A stretch of 64,000 nt of DNA from JBMNGN01 sp050949865 (GCA_050949865.1 JBMNGN010000003.1:62001-126000), one strand, 5' to 3'. Shown: positions 16,309 to 24,750, numbered from the stretch's first letter. Program-made: numbers and translations. Notes: a model not told the origin generated them from the letters alone.

Positions 16309-17005
16309 CAGCGCTACCCCCGTGGCAGGTATAGCCCTGGTAGACGGCAGTCAGGTATTAAAGGAGGAGTTTTTGAATTATAAGAAAACTCATTCCGAAA
16401 CCCTGTTGCCTGCAATAGACCGGGTATTAAAAGAGTGTGAGTGCAGTTTGGAGGATTTGTCGGCCATTGCAGTCACCATAGGACCAGGTTCCTTCACTGG
16501 TCTCAGGATTGGATTGGCAGCAGTAAAAGGATTAAGTGTTGCTGCAGGGAAGCCAATAATTGGCGTTTCAACCCTGGATGTTCTGGCTCATAATGTTTTT
16601 AATAGTAACGCCTTGGTGTGCGCTTTGCTTAATGCCAGAAAAAATGAAATATATCATTGCATGTATGATGCAAGTCATTGTTTTCCGGTAAGAATAACCG
16701 ATATTATGGTTTCTTCACCCCAGCAGTTTTTAACATTAGCCGAAACTGCGGCTCAGTTACATTACAAGGATACTTTTATAATGGTTGGAGATGGGTTTTA
16801 CCAGTATGGCAGTTTTTTAAAAGCTGCATTGGGGCAGCGTTTAATCGATATTCCGCTGCATAGTATGCTTCCTAGAGCAGCAGCATTAGGCAGCCTGGCA
16901 ATCAATCGGTTATTGAAAAACGATTTAGAAGATACCGGAAAAATTAAACCCTTATACATAAGATTGTCAGAAGCTGAAAACAGGTTGGGAAGAGGAGAAG
17001 TATAG
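16289..17005 (+). CDS. tsaB: tRNA t6A biosynthesis protein TsaB
   Basis: A 238-residue ASKHA-fold protein (LAVDSATPVAGIAL at the start, then TIGPGSFTGLRIGLA near residue 68), the non-catalytic partner of TsaD. GGGAGG lies ten bases before the ATG at 16289. A GTG at 16283 is an alternative but only four bases from that site. It overlaps the end of tsaE by 20 bp, and its TAG stop shares a base with the GTG of the next gene, so translation is coupled. Confidence 0.93.
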   Translation: MLILAVDSATPVAGIALVDGSQVLKEEFLNYKKTHSETLLPAIDRVLKECECSLEDLSAIAVTIGPGSFTGLRIGLAAVKGLSVAAGKPIIGVSTLDVLAHNVFNSNALVCALLNARKNEIYHCMYDASHCFPVRITDIMVSSPQQFLTLAETAAQLHYKDTFIMVGDGFYQYGSFLKAALGQRLIDIPLHSMLPRAAALGSLAINRLLKNDLEDTGKIKPLYIRLSEAENRLGRGEV

Positions 17006-17451
17006 TGGATGATTATGTTTTAAGAAAAATGGAACCAGATGATATTCATCAGGTAATGTTTATTGAAAGGGATTCTTTTACGCTTCCCTGGTCCCCGGAA
17101 TCCTATCTGTCTGAATTGAGAAACCCTTTTGCCAGTTATCTGGTGTGCGAATATCAAGGATTGGTGGCAGGATACGCCGGGATATGGGTGGTTTTTGAAG
17201 AAGCACATATAACCAATATTGCAGTGGCATCAAAGTTCCGGGGCAGGGGTTTTGGCAGTGCTTTAATGATGGGGCTGGAGCAAATTGCCAGGAAGAAGAA
17301 GGCTACCCGAATCCTCCTTGAAGTAAGGCCTACTAACAGCATTGCCTCCAATATGTACAGGGTTCTGGGTTATATTCCGACTGGATTAAGGAAAGCGTAT
17401 TATTCGGATAATGGCGAAGATGCAGTGGTAATGACCAAATTTTTGTTTTAA
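17005..17451 (+). CDS. rimI: ribosomal-protein alanine acetyltransferase RimI
   Basis: A 148-residue GNAT-family acetyltransferase. ITNIAVASKFRGRGFGSAL (near residue 72) is the acetyl-CoA loop with R-G-R-G-F-G, and RPTNSIASNMYRVLGY is the usual motif B region. RimI acetylates the N-terminus of ribosomal protein S18 in enterobacteria and typically lies between tsaB and tsaD in Firmicutes, as here. GAGGAG precedes the GTG start by seven bases, and the start overlaps the tsaB stop. Confidence 0.9.
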   Translation: MDDYVLRKMEPDDIHQVMFIERDSFTLPWSPESYLSELRNPFASYLVCEYQGLVAGYAGIWVVFEEAHITNIAVASKFRGRGFGSALMMGLEQIARKKKATRILLEVRPTNSIASNMYRVLGYIPTGLRKAYYSDNGEDAVVMTKFLF

Positions 17452-17498
17452 TAGCCCCAGAAATAGCCAACCGCCTCGGTAATTAAAAGGAGAATACC

Positions 17499-18509
17499 AT
17501 GAATCCGACCTTAATACTGGGAATAGAGACATCATGTGATGAAACGGCTGCTGCAGTAGTAGCCGACGGCCAGCGGGTACTATCCAATATTATCAACTCT
17601 CAGATTGCTGTACACCAGCAATTCGGGGGGGTTGTCCCAGAAGTAGCTGCCCGCAAGCACATTGAGAATATTGTGCCGGTTGTTGTTCAGGCCTTTAAGG
17701 AGGCCGGTATCTCATACCAGGATATAGATGCAGTAGCGGTAACCAATCAACCAGGATTGATTGGGGCTCTGCTGGTTGGGGTAGCTTTTGCCAAATCCCT
17801 GGCCTATGGTTTAAAAAAACCATTGATTGCAGTAAACCATCTTCATGGACATATTTATGCCAATTTTCTTGAACATAACGATATTGCTTTTCCAGCCTTA
17901 TGCCTGGTTGTATCCGGTGGCCATACCAGTTTGGTTAAAATGATCACTCCGGGTGAGTTTGAAATAATAGGAGCTACCAGGGATGATGCGGCAGGGGAAG
18001 CTTTTGATAAAATAGCCAGGTTTTTGGGTTTGGACTATCCCGGTGGGCCTGCCATTGAGAAGGCTGCACTTAAGGGGAAAAGGGGCAGTATAAATTTACC
18101 TAGAATTTGGTTGGATAAGGACGGCTTTGAGTTCAGCTTCAGCGGTCTGAAAACAGCTGCCATAAACGAGTGGAGAAAGCGGGCCTTAAAAGAAGAAATC
18201 AGTGTATTTGATATGGCGGCTGAATTCCAAGCTGCAGTAGTGGAGGTCTTGGTTGAAAAAACCATTGCTGCAGCCGGCAAGCACCGGGTCAAAACAGTGC
18301 TAATGGCCGGGGGGGTTGCAGCTAATAGCTCCTTAAGGAGCCTAATGCTTAAGCGAGCCAATGATATAGGGGTTGCGGTGCGCTATCCATCACTAAAGCT
18401 GTGTACCGATAATGCGGCAATGATTGCCGGAAAAGCTTACCATGACTATTTGCTTAAAAATTATGCGCCTCTTAGCCTTAATGCCTATGCAGGAATTAAG
18501 TCCCTGTGA
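17499..18509 (+). CDS. tsaD: tRNA t6A threonylcarbamoyltransferase TsaD
   Basis: A 336-residue Kae1/TsaD protein that transfers threonylcarbamoyl to A37 of ANN-decoding tRNAs. It has ETSCDETAAAVV at the N-terminus, the metal-binding histidines in NHLHGHIYA near residue 111, VSGGHTSLV and GGVAANSSLR. Length is normal. AAAGGAG precedes the ATG by six bases. Three DnaA boxes begin 10 bp after the stop codon. Confidence 0.96.
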   Translation: MNPTLILGIETSCDETAAAVVADGQRVLSNIINSQIAVHQQFGGVVPEVAARKHIENIVPVVVQAFKEAGISYQDIDAVAVTNQPGLIGALLVGVAFAKSLAYGLKKPLIAVNHLHGHIYANFLEHNDIAFPALCLVVSGGHTSLVKMITPGEFEIIGATRDDAAGEAFDKIARFLGLDYPGGPAIEKAALKGKRGSINLPRIWLDKDGFEFSFSGLKTAAINEWRKRALKEEISVFDMAAEFQAAVVEVLVEKTIAAAGKHRVKTVLMAGGVAANSSLRSLMLKRANDIGVAVRYPSLKLCTDNAAMIAGKAYHDYLLKNYAPLSLNAYAGIKSL

Positions 18510-18518
18510 AAAAATATC

Positions 18519-18548
18519 TGTGGATAATGTGGATAAGTCTGTTGATAA
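18519..18548 (+). promoter_or_regulatory. cluster of DnaA boxes
   Basis: TGTGGATAA (18519-18527), TGTGGATAA (18528-18536) and TGTTGATAA (18540-18548) lie in the same orientation. The first two are exact complements of the consensus TTATCCACA and are directly abutted. A weaker TGTGGACAA lies at 18622-18630. The cluster fills the 144-bp gap between tsaD and lgt. It could titrate DnaA or control lgt; there is no dnaA or dnaN here to indicate an origin. Confidence 0.7.
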
Positions 18549-18653
18549 ATCGCAATCCGTTTTTTTCAGTATCCTTTGAGTATTATTTCTGCTAAAGCCC
18601 GATTTTTTTACAGGCTTCTCCTGTGGACAAGTATATAAAGGAGTGTTTATAGC

Positions 18654-19403
18654 TTGCACCCGGTTTTAATTAGTATTGGAGACTTTAATCTCTACTCTTG
18701 GGGTTTTATGCTGGCAGTATCAGTAATTCTGGCTATATTCGGTATAGGTCGGCTTCTTGAGAGGGAAGGATTCGACCGGGAGATAGTTCTGGATTTAGCC
18801 ATCCTTACAGTTATATCTGGAATTGTTGGGGGTAGACTGGCATACATGTTAATCTATGAATGGCCGGAACTAATATCCAATCCCCTTTCGCTGTTCTACC
18901 TGACCGATGGGGGAATATCGGGATTAGTATGGTATGGTGGATTATTGGGCGGCTTTTTGGCTTTTGTCATCTACCTGATGGTCAAAAGGATATCGTTTTG
19001 GCCTATAGCTGATATGTTCTCACCGTTTGTAGCCTTAGGATATTGCCTGGTAAGGGTAGGATGTTTTCTAAATGGTTGTTGTTACGGCAAACCTACGGCT
19101 TCCATTTTTGGGGTGGTATTCCCGTTTGGGGAGGCGGTTACCCGCCATCCTACTCAGTTATACAGTTCCTTGGCCGGCTTGTTAATCTTCCTTTTTCTTA
19201 TGTGGTTTCTTCCGAAAAGAAAATTTAATGGTCAGGTCTTTATCCTGTTTCTTATTTTATATTCAGTTTATCGATTTTTTCTTGAGTTCTTACGGGAGAA
19301 TGCCGCAATGTATGGGCCTTTTTCCACCAGCCAGTCGTATAGTGTTTTTCTGTTCGCAGCGGCAGTAGTATTATATTTATGGAGGAAGAGCAGGACGATT
19401 TAA
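18654..19403 (+). CDS. lgt: prolipoprotein diacylglyceryl transferase
   Basis: A 249-residue integral membrane enzyme that attaches diacylglycerol to the lipobox cysteine of prolipoproteins. About seven hydrophobic segments are visible. GGISGLVWYGGLLGG and VRVGCFLNGCCYGKPT followed by HPTQLY near residue 165 are the clostridial form of the Lgt signature. The TTG start has GGAG ten bases upstream. It would process lipoproteins such as the BtuF-like protein at 56554. Confidence 0.93.
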   Translation: MHPVLISIGDFNLYSWGFMLAVSVILAIFGIGRLLEREGFDREIVLDLAILTVISGIVGGRLAYMLIYEWPELISNPLSLFYLTDGGISGLVWYGGLLGGFLAFVIYLMVKRISFWPIADMFSPFVALGYCLVRVGCFLNGCCYGKPTASIFGVVFPFGEAVTRHPTQLYSSLAGLLIFLFLMWFLPKRKFNGQVFILFLILYSVYRFFLEFLRENAAMYGPFSTSQSYSVFLFAAAVVLYLWRKSRTI

Positions 19404-19426
19404 AATCCGGGTTTGGAGGAAATGCT

Positions 19427-20008
19427 TTGGAGCAAATTTATGCAAGAAGAAACGCCTTAAGGGCTCAAATGGGGGAGAAACGCGGCCTCTTATCAGATGA
19501 TCAGGTTAAGGAATTCAGTTGGCAGATATCGAGAAGGCTAAAACAGCTTCCAATTATACAGAGGGCCCAGACGGTAATGGGATACTACCGGATAGGAAAC
19601 GAAGTGGATATAGTATCCTTTTTGAAAGAACTGGGCGCGGAGAAAACCGTGTTTTTACCCCGGACCACGATAAATGGGGATATAGAACCGGTTGAATTTG
19701 AGGGTGAAGATTTCACCAGGAAGGGCAGATTAGGCATAATAGAACCTATTGGTGAACCATGTGACCCGGGTGACCTTGATGTAATTCTGGTCCCGGGACT
19801 GGTTTTTGATTACCAGGGGTATCGTTTAGGCTATGGGAAGGGTTATTATGACCGTTTTTTGGGCCGGATCAGGAAGGATGCTTTTATCTGCGGCATTGCC
19901 TATGATTTCCAGATAGTTGAAACGGTATTGCCTTTGCCGTCTGACATTCCCATGCATTGGATTGTAACCGAGAAGTCAGAAGTGGCTGTTGATTGGAAAT
20001 ACTTCTAG
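19427..20008 (+). CDS. 5-formyltetrahydrofolate cyclo-ligase
   Basis: A 193-residue MTHFS-family protein that converts 5-formyl-THF to 5,10-methenyl-THF with ATP. GYGKGYYDRFL near residue 145 is the family signature, and the N-terminal RRNALRAQM basic helix is normal. The start is the TTG at 19427, with GGAGG seven bases upstream, giving the standard length. An ATG at 19379 would overlap lgt and lacks a ribosome site. It faces the slipin gene tail to tail. Confidence 0.9.
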   Translation: MEQIYARRNALRAQMGEKRGLLSDDQVKEFSWQISRRLKQLPIIQRAQTVMGYYRIGNEVDIVSFLKELGAEKTVFLPRTTINGDIEPVEFEGEDFTRKGRLGIIEPIGEPCDPGDLDVILVPGLVFDYQGYRLGYGKGYYDRFLGRIRKDAFICGIAYDFQIVETVLPLPSDIPMHWIVTEKSEVAVDWKYF

Positions 20009-20066
20009 ATTCGAAAACAATGACACCAACAAGTTCATCGGGATCATAGAGTATCTGTCAAATATT

Positions 20067-20134
20067 TGATAAGCTCCCCTTTGCGAAGCCGGTGAATATG
20101 TGGGTTAAGAATTCTTAGCAGAGGGAGCTTATCA
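20067..20134. repeat. 12-bp inverted repeat between convergent genes
   Basis: TGATAAGCTCCC (20067-20078) and GGGAGCTTATCA (20123-20134) are perfect complements enclosing 44 bases. That loop contains a second perfect palindrome, TAAGAATTCTTA. It lies between the cyclo-ligase gene and the slipin gene, so a two-way terminator is the simplest reading, though neither side has a T run. Confidence 0.55.
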
Positions 20135-20158
20135 GCCATTTAAAAAGGTTTTCAACGA

Positions 20159-21094
20159 TTACTCTTGTTCCGGAGAGGAAATCGCCTCCTTAAGTGCTGC
20201 CAGGACCCCGCCTAAGCCAGCTAGGTCTGCCGGTATAATCAGTTTAGTAGATTTTCCATCACCGATTGTTTTCAAGGCTTCCAGTGATTTTAAAGCCAGC
20301 ACCTTATTATCGGCTCCTGCCTCCCTGATCATTATCAAGCTATCGGCAAAAGCCCGTTGGACACTTAAAATAGCTTCTGCTTCGCCCTGGGCTTGAAGGA
20401 TCTGGGCCTGTTTTTGTCCCTCGGCCTGCTTTATGGCTGATTCCCGAATAGCTTCGGCATTGAGGATAGCCGCCTGTTTCTTTCCTTCAGCCTCAAGAAT
20501 GGCTGCGGTTTTTTGGCCTTCGGCAATGAGGATCGCTTCTCTTTTTTCCCTTTCTGCTCTCATTTGTTTTTCCATGGCATTCTGAATATCCTGAGGGGGC
20601 AGAATGTTTTTCAGCTCCACCCGGTTCACCTTTATACCCCATTTATCGGTAGCTTCATCTAGAATGGCCCTTAACCGGGTATTAACAATATCCCGGGAGG
20701 TAAGAGTCTCATCTAACTCCAGGTCACCCACAATGTTTCTCAGGGTTGTGGCAGTAAGATTTTCGATGGCCAATATGGGATTGGCAATTTCATAAGTGTA
20801 GTTAAAGGCATCTGTAACCTGGTAATATACTACGGTATCAATCATCATAGTAACATTGTCTTTGGTTATAACCGGCTGGGGAGGAAAATCAACTACCTGC
20901 TCCCTGAGGTCCACAATAGCACGAAAACGATCGATAAAGGGGATGATAACATTGATACCCTGTTCGGCATTGCGATGGTATTTCCCCAATCTTTCAACTA
21001 TGCCTACTGAAGCCTGCCGTATAATCTTAATAGAGGAAAAGGCGATTATTATTACAAATACAACCAGGATAAAGTTAACCATTATCCCTAACAT
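20159..21094 (-). CDS. SPFH/band 7 membrane protein (QmcA/paraslipin type)
   Basis: A 311-residue stomatin-like protein: one N-terminal membrane segment (residues ~5-22), the SPFH domain (VGIVERLGKYHR to about residue 180), then an Ala/Glu-rich coiled coil containing the repeated segments AEGQKTAAILEAEGKKQ and AEGQKQAQ. Such proteins form oligomeric membrane scaffolds and occur with NfeD proteins, as here where the nfeD gene ends 30 bp upstream. AAAGGGGTG precedes the ATG by seven bases. A second slipin lies at 63152. Confidence 0.92.
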   Translation of the reverse strand: MLGIMVNFILVVFVIIIAFSSIKIIRQASVGIVERLGKYHRNAEQGINVIIPFIDRFRAIVDLREQVVDFPPQPVITKDNVTMMIDTVVYYQVTDAFNYTYEIANPILAIENLTATTLRNIVGDLELDETLTSRDIVNTRLRAILDEATDKWGIKVNRVELKNILPPQDIQNAMEKQMRAEREKREAILIAEGQKTAAILEAEGKKQAAILNAEAIRESAIKQAEGQKQAQILQAQGEAEAILSVQRAFADSLIMIREAGADNKVLALKSLEALKTIGDGKSTKLIIPADLAGLGGVLAALKEAISSPEQE

Positions 21095-21124
21095 TAAAAG
21101 ACACCCCTTTCTGTGATAAAATGA

Positions 21125-21550
21125 CTAATCGGCTTTTTCTACCTGCAATTTGACACCATCAATGCTCATAACCTGGATCCTTGTTCCTGCCTTAATTTCC
21201 TGATCGGAGATTGCGGTCCAGATTTCGCCATTGACTTTGACCTGTCCGTAGTTTAGAGGAACCAGATCGGTTATGGCTATTCCATGTTGTCCAATTAATG
21301 CCGCAACATTACTAACCCGGTCATTGGTTTTAAAGAATCTCAAGGCCAGGGGACGGGTAAATATTACTAACAGCAGGCTGAAAAAGGCAAAGGCCAGAAG
21401 CTGGGTTTCAATAACTGCCAGCCAGCCAAACCTGGCTCCAATTGCAGTTAAAAATGCAGCTATTGCCAGCCATAAGAACCAAAACCCTGCACTGAATATT
21501 TCTATAGCACCACATACAATCGCTATTATTATCCACTGCAGTGAAGACAT
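21125..21550 (-). CDS. short NfeD membrane protein
   Basis: A 141-residue NfeD1b-type protein with two or three membrane segments (residues ~5-60) and a C-terminal OB-fold domain (GQHGIAITDLVPLNYGQVKV, then GTRIQVMSIDG). The start is the ATG at 21550 behind GGGGAGGGGG; a longer frame from 21676 has no ribosome site. It forms an operon with the slipin at 20159, the well-known NfeD-SPFH pairing thought to act in membrane domain organisation. Confidence 0.9.
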   Translation of the reverse strand: MSSLQWIIIAIVCGAIEIFSAGFWFLWLAIAAFLTAIGARFGWLAVIETQLLAFAFFSLLLVIFTRPLALRFFKTNDRVSNVAALIGQHGIAITDLVPLNYGQVKVNGEIWTAISDQEIKAGTRIQVMSIDGVKLQVEKAD

Positions 21551-21810
21551 GGAATACCCCCTCCCCATATTTACTAATAAGCTATCACTATTAAATGATA
21601 ACACAATACAAGCAGGAGAAGCGAGAGGAAGCATCAGGGCGTTAAGGTATATAAATATACATTCATATACAAACATTATGAACTTAAGACAGTTAGTTAG
21701 GCCTGCTATAAATTTTTGAAAACTGATTCCTGCAAATCAAAAGGATTAGAGTTATCACTTCAGCCATAGAGCAGACGAACCTAAAGCCACTGAATTCTAA
21801 ATATCCCGGC

Positions 21811-21826
21811 CGGGCTTTAAAGCCCG
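21811..21826. repeat. 16-bp perfect palindrome
   Basis: CGGGCTTTAAAGCCCG, followed by ACTTCCTCCG. Hairpins of this form followed by such a tail occur at the ends of IS200/IS605-type elements, but no transposase, guide or second end was seen. It may be a relic or a plain hairpin. The rest of the gap 21551-21930 shows nothing I can identify. Confidence 0.35.
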
Positions 21827-21944
21827 ACTTCCTCCGTCATTGTTTTATTAGAATAATTCACTATTACTGCCACATTTTCGCTTGCTCCAAACCTGGCACA
21901 TTAGGGTAGTACAATCATACCAGGTGTTGTATAATAAACAAAAA

Positions 21945-22075
21945 GTAATGCTCCGATTCAGCGGGTACCTAAAGCATTGGAGTCCTGGCTCTGTCTCTGG
22001 CTCCGGCTATGGTAGCTGAACGATAGGGTATATCGGGAAACCTTTATGCCTCCATTTGGGAAAGGAGTTAAGCGT
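21945..22075 (+). ncRNA. molybdenum (or tungsten) cofactor riboswitch
   Basis: The leader contains CTCC...GGAGTCCTGGC, a central GGTAGCTGAAC segment, and the closing block GCCTCCATTTGGGAAAGGAG. The last matches the end of the E. coli moaA Moco RNA, where GCCTCC...GGAAAGG is followed by the start region. A -10 box TATAAT (21930-21935) places the start of transcription near 21942, and an intrinsic terminator follows. The downstream genes are moaA, moaC, a MOSC gene and mogA. I did not fold it, so exact ends and the Moco versus Tuco subtype are uncertain. Confidence 0.75.
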
Positions 22076-22084
22076 TTAATCAGC

Positions 22085-22110
22085 TGCCACCTTTCGGGTG
22101 GTTGTTTTTT
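22085..22110 (+). terminator. riboswitch expression-platform terminator
   Basis: GCCACC-TTTC-GGGTGG followed by TTGTTTTTT. It directly follows the Moco-type aptamer and precedes the small LGCF gene, so it is the likely off-switch of the moa operon. Confidence 0.8.
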
Positions 22111-22140
22111 GTATAAGGAGTATAAGGGGGTTAGAATAGA

Positions 22141-22317
22141 TTGGCCGATAAACAGGAATTGATTAATAAACTGACTGAATTATTTCCCGATAAACTAGCC
22201 AGCTGTTCTGAAGCGCGCAAGGCAGCTGAAGAATTGGGAGTTGAACTCAGGGAAATGGGAAATTTATGCGATTTAGCTGGTATTAAGATTTATGGGTGTG
22301 AGTTGGGTTGTTTTTAA
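22141..22317 (+). CDS. small conserved-looking protein ending in LGCF
   Basis: A 58-residue frame starting with TTG, with AAGGGGG ten bases upstream. It starts ADKQELINKLTELF and continues with CSEARKAAEELGVE, a likely helix-turn-helix-like segment, and ends IYGCELGCF. It sits between the Moco riboswitch terminator and moaA, so it is the first gene of the molybdopterin operon. Small proteins with an LGCF tail near molybdate or formate dehydrogenase genes are familiar to me from Clostridia, but I cannot name a function. The C-terminal cysteines could bind metal or sulfur. Confidence 0.65.
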   Translation: MADKQELINKLTELFPDKLASCSEARKAAEELGVELREMGNLCDLAGIKIYGCELGCF

Positions 22318-22358
22318 GGCTGCTGTATTAGGTTTTGCTGTTCAAGGAGGTTTAATAT

Positions 22359-23342
22359 ATGCTGGACAAATATGGAAGGGATATAAACTATTTGCGGGTT
22401 TCAGTTACCGATCGCTGTAATTTACGCTGCAGGTACTGTATGCCTGAAAAAGGCGTGGACAACCTGGGGGACCACCATGCAATATTAAGCCTCGAGGATA
22501 TAGCTAGATTAATAAGGATTTGCACCGGGGTAGGTATCCGCAAGGTGAGATTGACCGGCGGCGAGCCCCTGATAAGAAAAAACATTAGTCAGTTAATCAA
22601 ATACATTGATGAAATGCCTGAGATAGACGATATCGGTTTGACAACTAACGGGATACTATTTGGCCGAATGGCCGGGGAACTTAAAGAAGCCGGCTTAAGG
22701 CGGGTTAATTTTAGCCTGGATAGTTTAGAACAAGAAAAATACAGGTATATAACCAGAAACGGTGAACTTATCCCGGTTATGGATGCCATATTCAAAGCCC
22801 TGGATATGAATATGCACCCGGTAAAGATTAATACGGTTGTTATTAAGGGCTTTAATGACGGAGAAATTATCGATTTCGTTAAACTAGCTTATATTTATCC
22901 ATTACACATCAGGTTTATCGAGTTTATGCCTATAGGGGACCTTCTGTTTTGGAAAAGGGAACGAATGATCAGTACTGAGGAGATAAAGGCCAAAATTGAC
23001 TTAGAATACCAGTTGGTGCCAGCCAAAAAGATTGAAGGCAACGGCCCAGCAAAATACTATAACCTCCAAGGAGGAAAGGGTTCGGTAGGGTTTATCAGTC
23101 CAATGAGCAACCATTTTTGTGCACAGTGTAACCGGATCCGAATGACGGCTGATGGCCGTATTAGAGGGTGCTTGCATGATAAAAAGGAAGTTGATCTAAG
23201 GCCGTTGCTTCAAAGCGGAGCCGGGGATATGGAACTAGAACGCCTTTTGGTTAAAGCGATTCAGCTCAAACCTGCCCGGCACAGCATGAACAGCGGCTGG
23301 GGTACAGAAAATATCCGAAAAATGTACCAGATTGGAGGATAA
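22359..23342 (+). CDS. moaA: GTP 3',8-cyclase MoaA
   Basis: A 327-residue radical SAM enzyme for the first step of molybdopterin synthesis. The N-terminal cluster ligands are Cys20, Cys24 and Cys27 (CNLRCRYC). The C-terminal cluster is HFCAQCNRIR plus the cysteine of IRGCLHD, and the protein ends in Gly-Gly, the tail needed for catalysis in MoaA. AAGGAGG lies seven bases before the ATG. The stop overlaps the ribosome site of moaC. Confidence 0.97.
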   Translation: MLDKYGRDINYLRVSVTDRCNLRCRYCMPEKGVDNLGDHHAILSLEDIARLIRICTGVGIRKVRLTGGEPLIRKNISQLIKYIDEMPEIDDIGLTTNGILFGRMAGELKEAGLRRVNFSLDSLEQEKYRYITRNGELIPVMDAIFKALDMNMHPVKINTVVIKGFNDGEIIDFVKLAYIYPLHIRFIEFMPIGDLLFWKRERMISTEEIKAKIDLEYQLVPAKKIEGNGPAKYYNLQGGKGSVGFISPMSNHFCAQCNRIRMTADGRIRGCLHDKKEVDLRPLLQSGAGDMELERLLVKAIQLKPARHSMNSGWGTENIRKMYQIGG

Positions 23343-23346
23343 GCCT

Positions 23347-23832
23347 TTGGAATTTACCCATATAAACCCTCAAGGTTATGCCCGGATGGTAGATGTTAGT
23401 TCTAAACCGGATTCTGAGCGCATGGCCAAAGCACAGGCAACCGTGAATATGAAGCCTGAAACCCTGGAAGCAATAAGGAATGGAACCGTCAAAAAGGGGG
23501 ATGTGCTTGCAGTAGCACAAGTAGCCGGTATTATGGGTGCCAAACAAACGGCTTCTTTAATACCTATGTGCCATCCTCTTTTTATTTCATCGATAGATAT
23601 TGATTTTGTTTTTGACCAGGATAACTCAAATATAATTATTACCTCTGAAGTAAAAACTAACGGTAAGACAGGGGTTGAAATGGAAGCTATTACTGCGGTT
23701 ACGGCTGCAGCCCTGACAATATATGATATGTGTAAGGCAGTTGATAGATGGATAGAAGTAAAATCGATAAAACTGCTCGAAAAATATGGCGGTAAAAGTG
23801 GTTTTCAAATAAGGAGAGAAATGGATGAATAA
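23347..23832 (+). CDS. moaC: cyclic pyranopterin monophosphate synthase MoaC
   Basis: A 161-residue MoaC, which rearranges the MoaA product to cyclic pyranopterin monophosphate. PMCHPL, GKTGVEMEA and YDMCKAVD are family motifs. The start is taken as the TTG at 23347, where GGAGG (in the end of moaA) lies eight bases upstream; an upstream in-frame TTG at 23332 would precede that site. It overlaps the next gene by 8 bp. Confidence 0.95.
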   Translation: MEFTHINPQGYARMVDVSSKPDSERMAKAQATVNMKPETLEAIRNGTVKKGDVLAVAQVAGIMGAKQTASLIPMCHPLFISSIDIDFVFDQDNSNIIITSEVKTNGKTGVEMEAITAVTAAALTIYDMCKAVDRWIEVKSIKLLEKYGGKSGFQIRREMDE

Positions 23833-24283
23833 AGGTTTCTTGTATGCAATATCTATCAGCCCTGAAAGGGGTCAGCTGAAAACTGAGGTTCCCTCCGCCC
23901 GGTTAATTGAAGGGTACGGGATTGAAAACGATGGACACGCCGGACCATGGGGAAGACAGGTAACCTGCCTTAATCGGGCCAGCTTATTGGCAGTCAACCG
24001 GGAGAAAGGCTTGAATGTGGGACCAGGAGGATTTGCAGAAAACCTTCTCTTTGAAGGAGTGGATTTCAGCCAAATAGAGGTTGGCAGCCGGATAAAGATC
24101 GGTTCCGCTGCGGTATTGGAAGTAACCCAGATTGGTAAAGAGGACCATCCCAGTGTGGTTACCAGGACCCTGGGGGTGACTCTGCTGCCTTATGAAGGAC
24201 TATTTTGCCGGGTTATTCGTGGAGGAGAGATAACCAAAAACGATCCTGTAGAGGTGATATCATGTACAGAACAGGAATCGTAA
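23825..24283 (+). CDS. MOSC-domain protein
   Basis: A 152-residue MOSC protein (RLIEGYGIENDGHAG near residue 30, VGPGGFAENLLFEG near residue 60, and RVIRGGEI near the end). MOSC domains handle molybdenum cofactor or its sulfur. This stand-alone type in anaerobes is common beside moaC and mogA, but its reaction is not established. The conserved cysteine of Moco sulfurase MOSC domains is not obvious; CLNRAS is the nearest. AAGGAG precedes the ATG. It overlaps both neighbours. Confidence 0.88.
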   Translation: MNKGFLYAISISPERGQLKTEVPSARLIEGYGIENDGHAGPWGRQVTCLNRASLLAVNREKGLNVGPGGFAENLLFEGVDFSQIEVGSRIKIGSAAVLEVTQIGKEDHPSVVTRTLGVTLLPYEGLFCRVIRGGEITKNDPVEVISCTEQES

Positions 24284-24750
24284 TAACAAGCGACAAGGGG
24301 GCCCGGGGTGAGCGGGAAGATAAAAGCGGGGAGCAAATAAAGCAGCTGCTGGGCCAGGAATTTGAAGTAGTATTTTATGATATAGTGCCTGATGAAGAAG
24401 AGATAATCGTGGAAAGAATGGTTAAGGCCTGTGATTCTCTGGCACTGGATTTATTGTTGACCTCGGGGGGGACGGGGTTTTCCAGCCGGGATATAACCCC
24501 AGAGGCTACTTTAAGGGTAATTGAGAGGGTAGTACCGGGGATTCCAGAGGCCATTAGATATTACGGTTTGCAGAGGACTCCAAAAGCCATGCTGTCAAGG
24601 GGTGTGGCGGGAATACGAGGGAAAACCTTAATCATTAATATGCCAGGCAGTATAAAAGGGGTTAGAGAATCCCTGGAGGCGATATTACCAGCCCTTGCGC
24701 ATGGATTGGACATCTTGATAGGTTCCGCCGGGGAATGCGGACAATCGTAA
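24262..24750 (+). CDS. mogA: molybdopterin adenylyltransferase MogA/MoaB type
   Basis: A 162-residue MogA-family protein that adenylylates molybdopterin before metal insertion. TSGGTGFSSRDITPEAT (near residue 72) is the molybdopterin-binding loop, and NMPGSIKGVRE is typical of the C-terminal part. GAGGTG precedes the ATG at 24262 by six to seven bases; an upstream in-frame ATG at 24205 lies within the MOSC gene without a ribosome site. It is the last gene of the moa operon. Confidence 0.92.
   Translation: MYRTGIVITSDKGARGEREDKSGEQIKQLLGQEFEVVFYDIVPDEEEIIVERMVKACDSLALDLLLTSGGTGFSSRDITPEATLRVIERVVPGIPEAIRYYGLQRTPKAMLSRGVAGIRGKTLIINMPGSIKGVRESLEAILPALAHGLDILIGSAGECGQS

Noticed and set aside
18510..18653. 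Replication origin at the DnaA boxes
   Set aside because: There is no dnaA, dnaN or A/T-rich unwinding region, and the gap is only 144 bp between housekeeping genes.
21811..21840. IS200/IS605 element end
   Set aside because: Only one hairpin of suggestive form is present; no transposase, TnpB or second end was found nearby.
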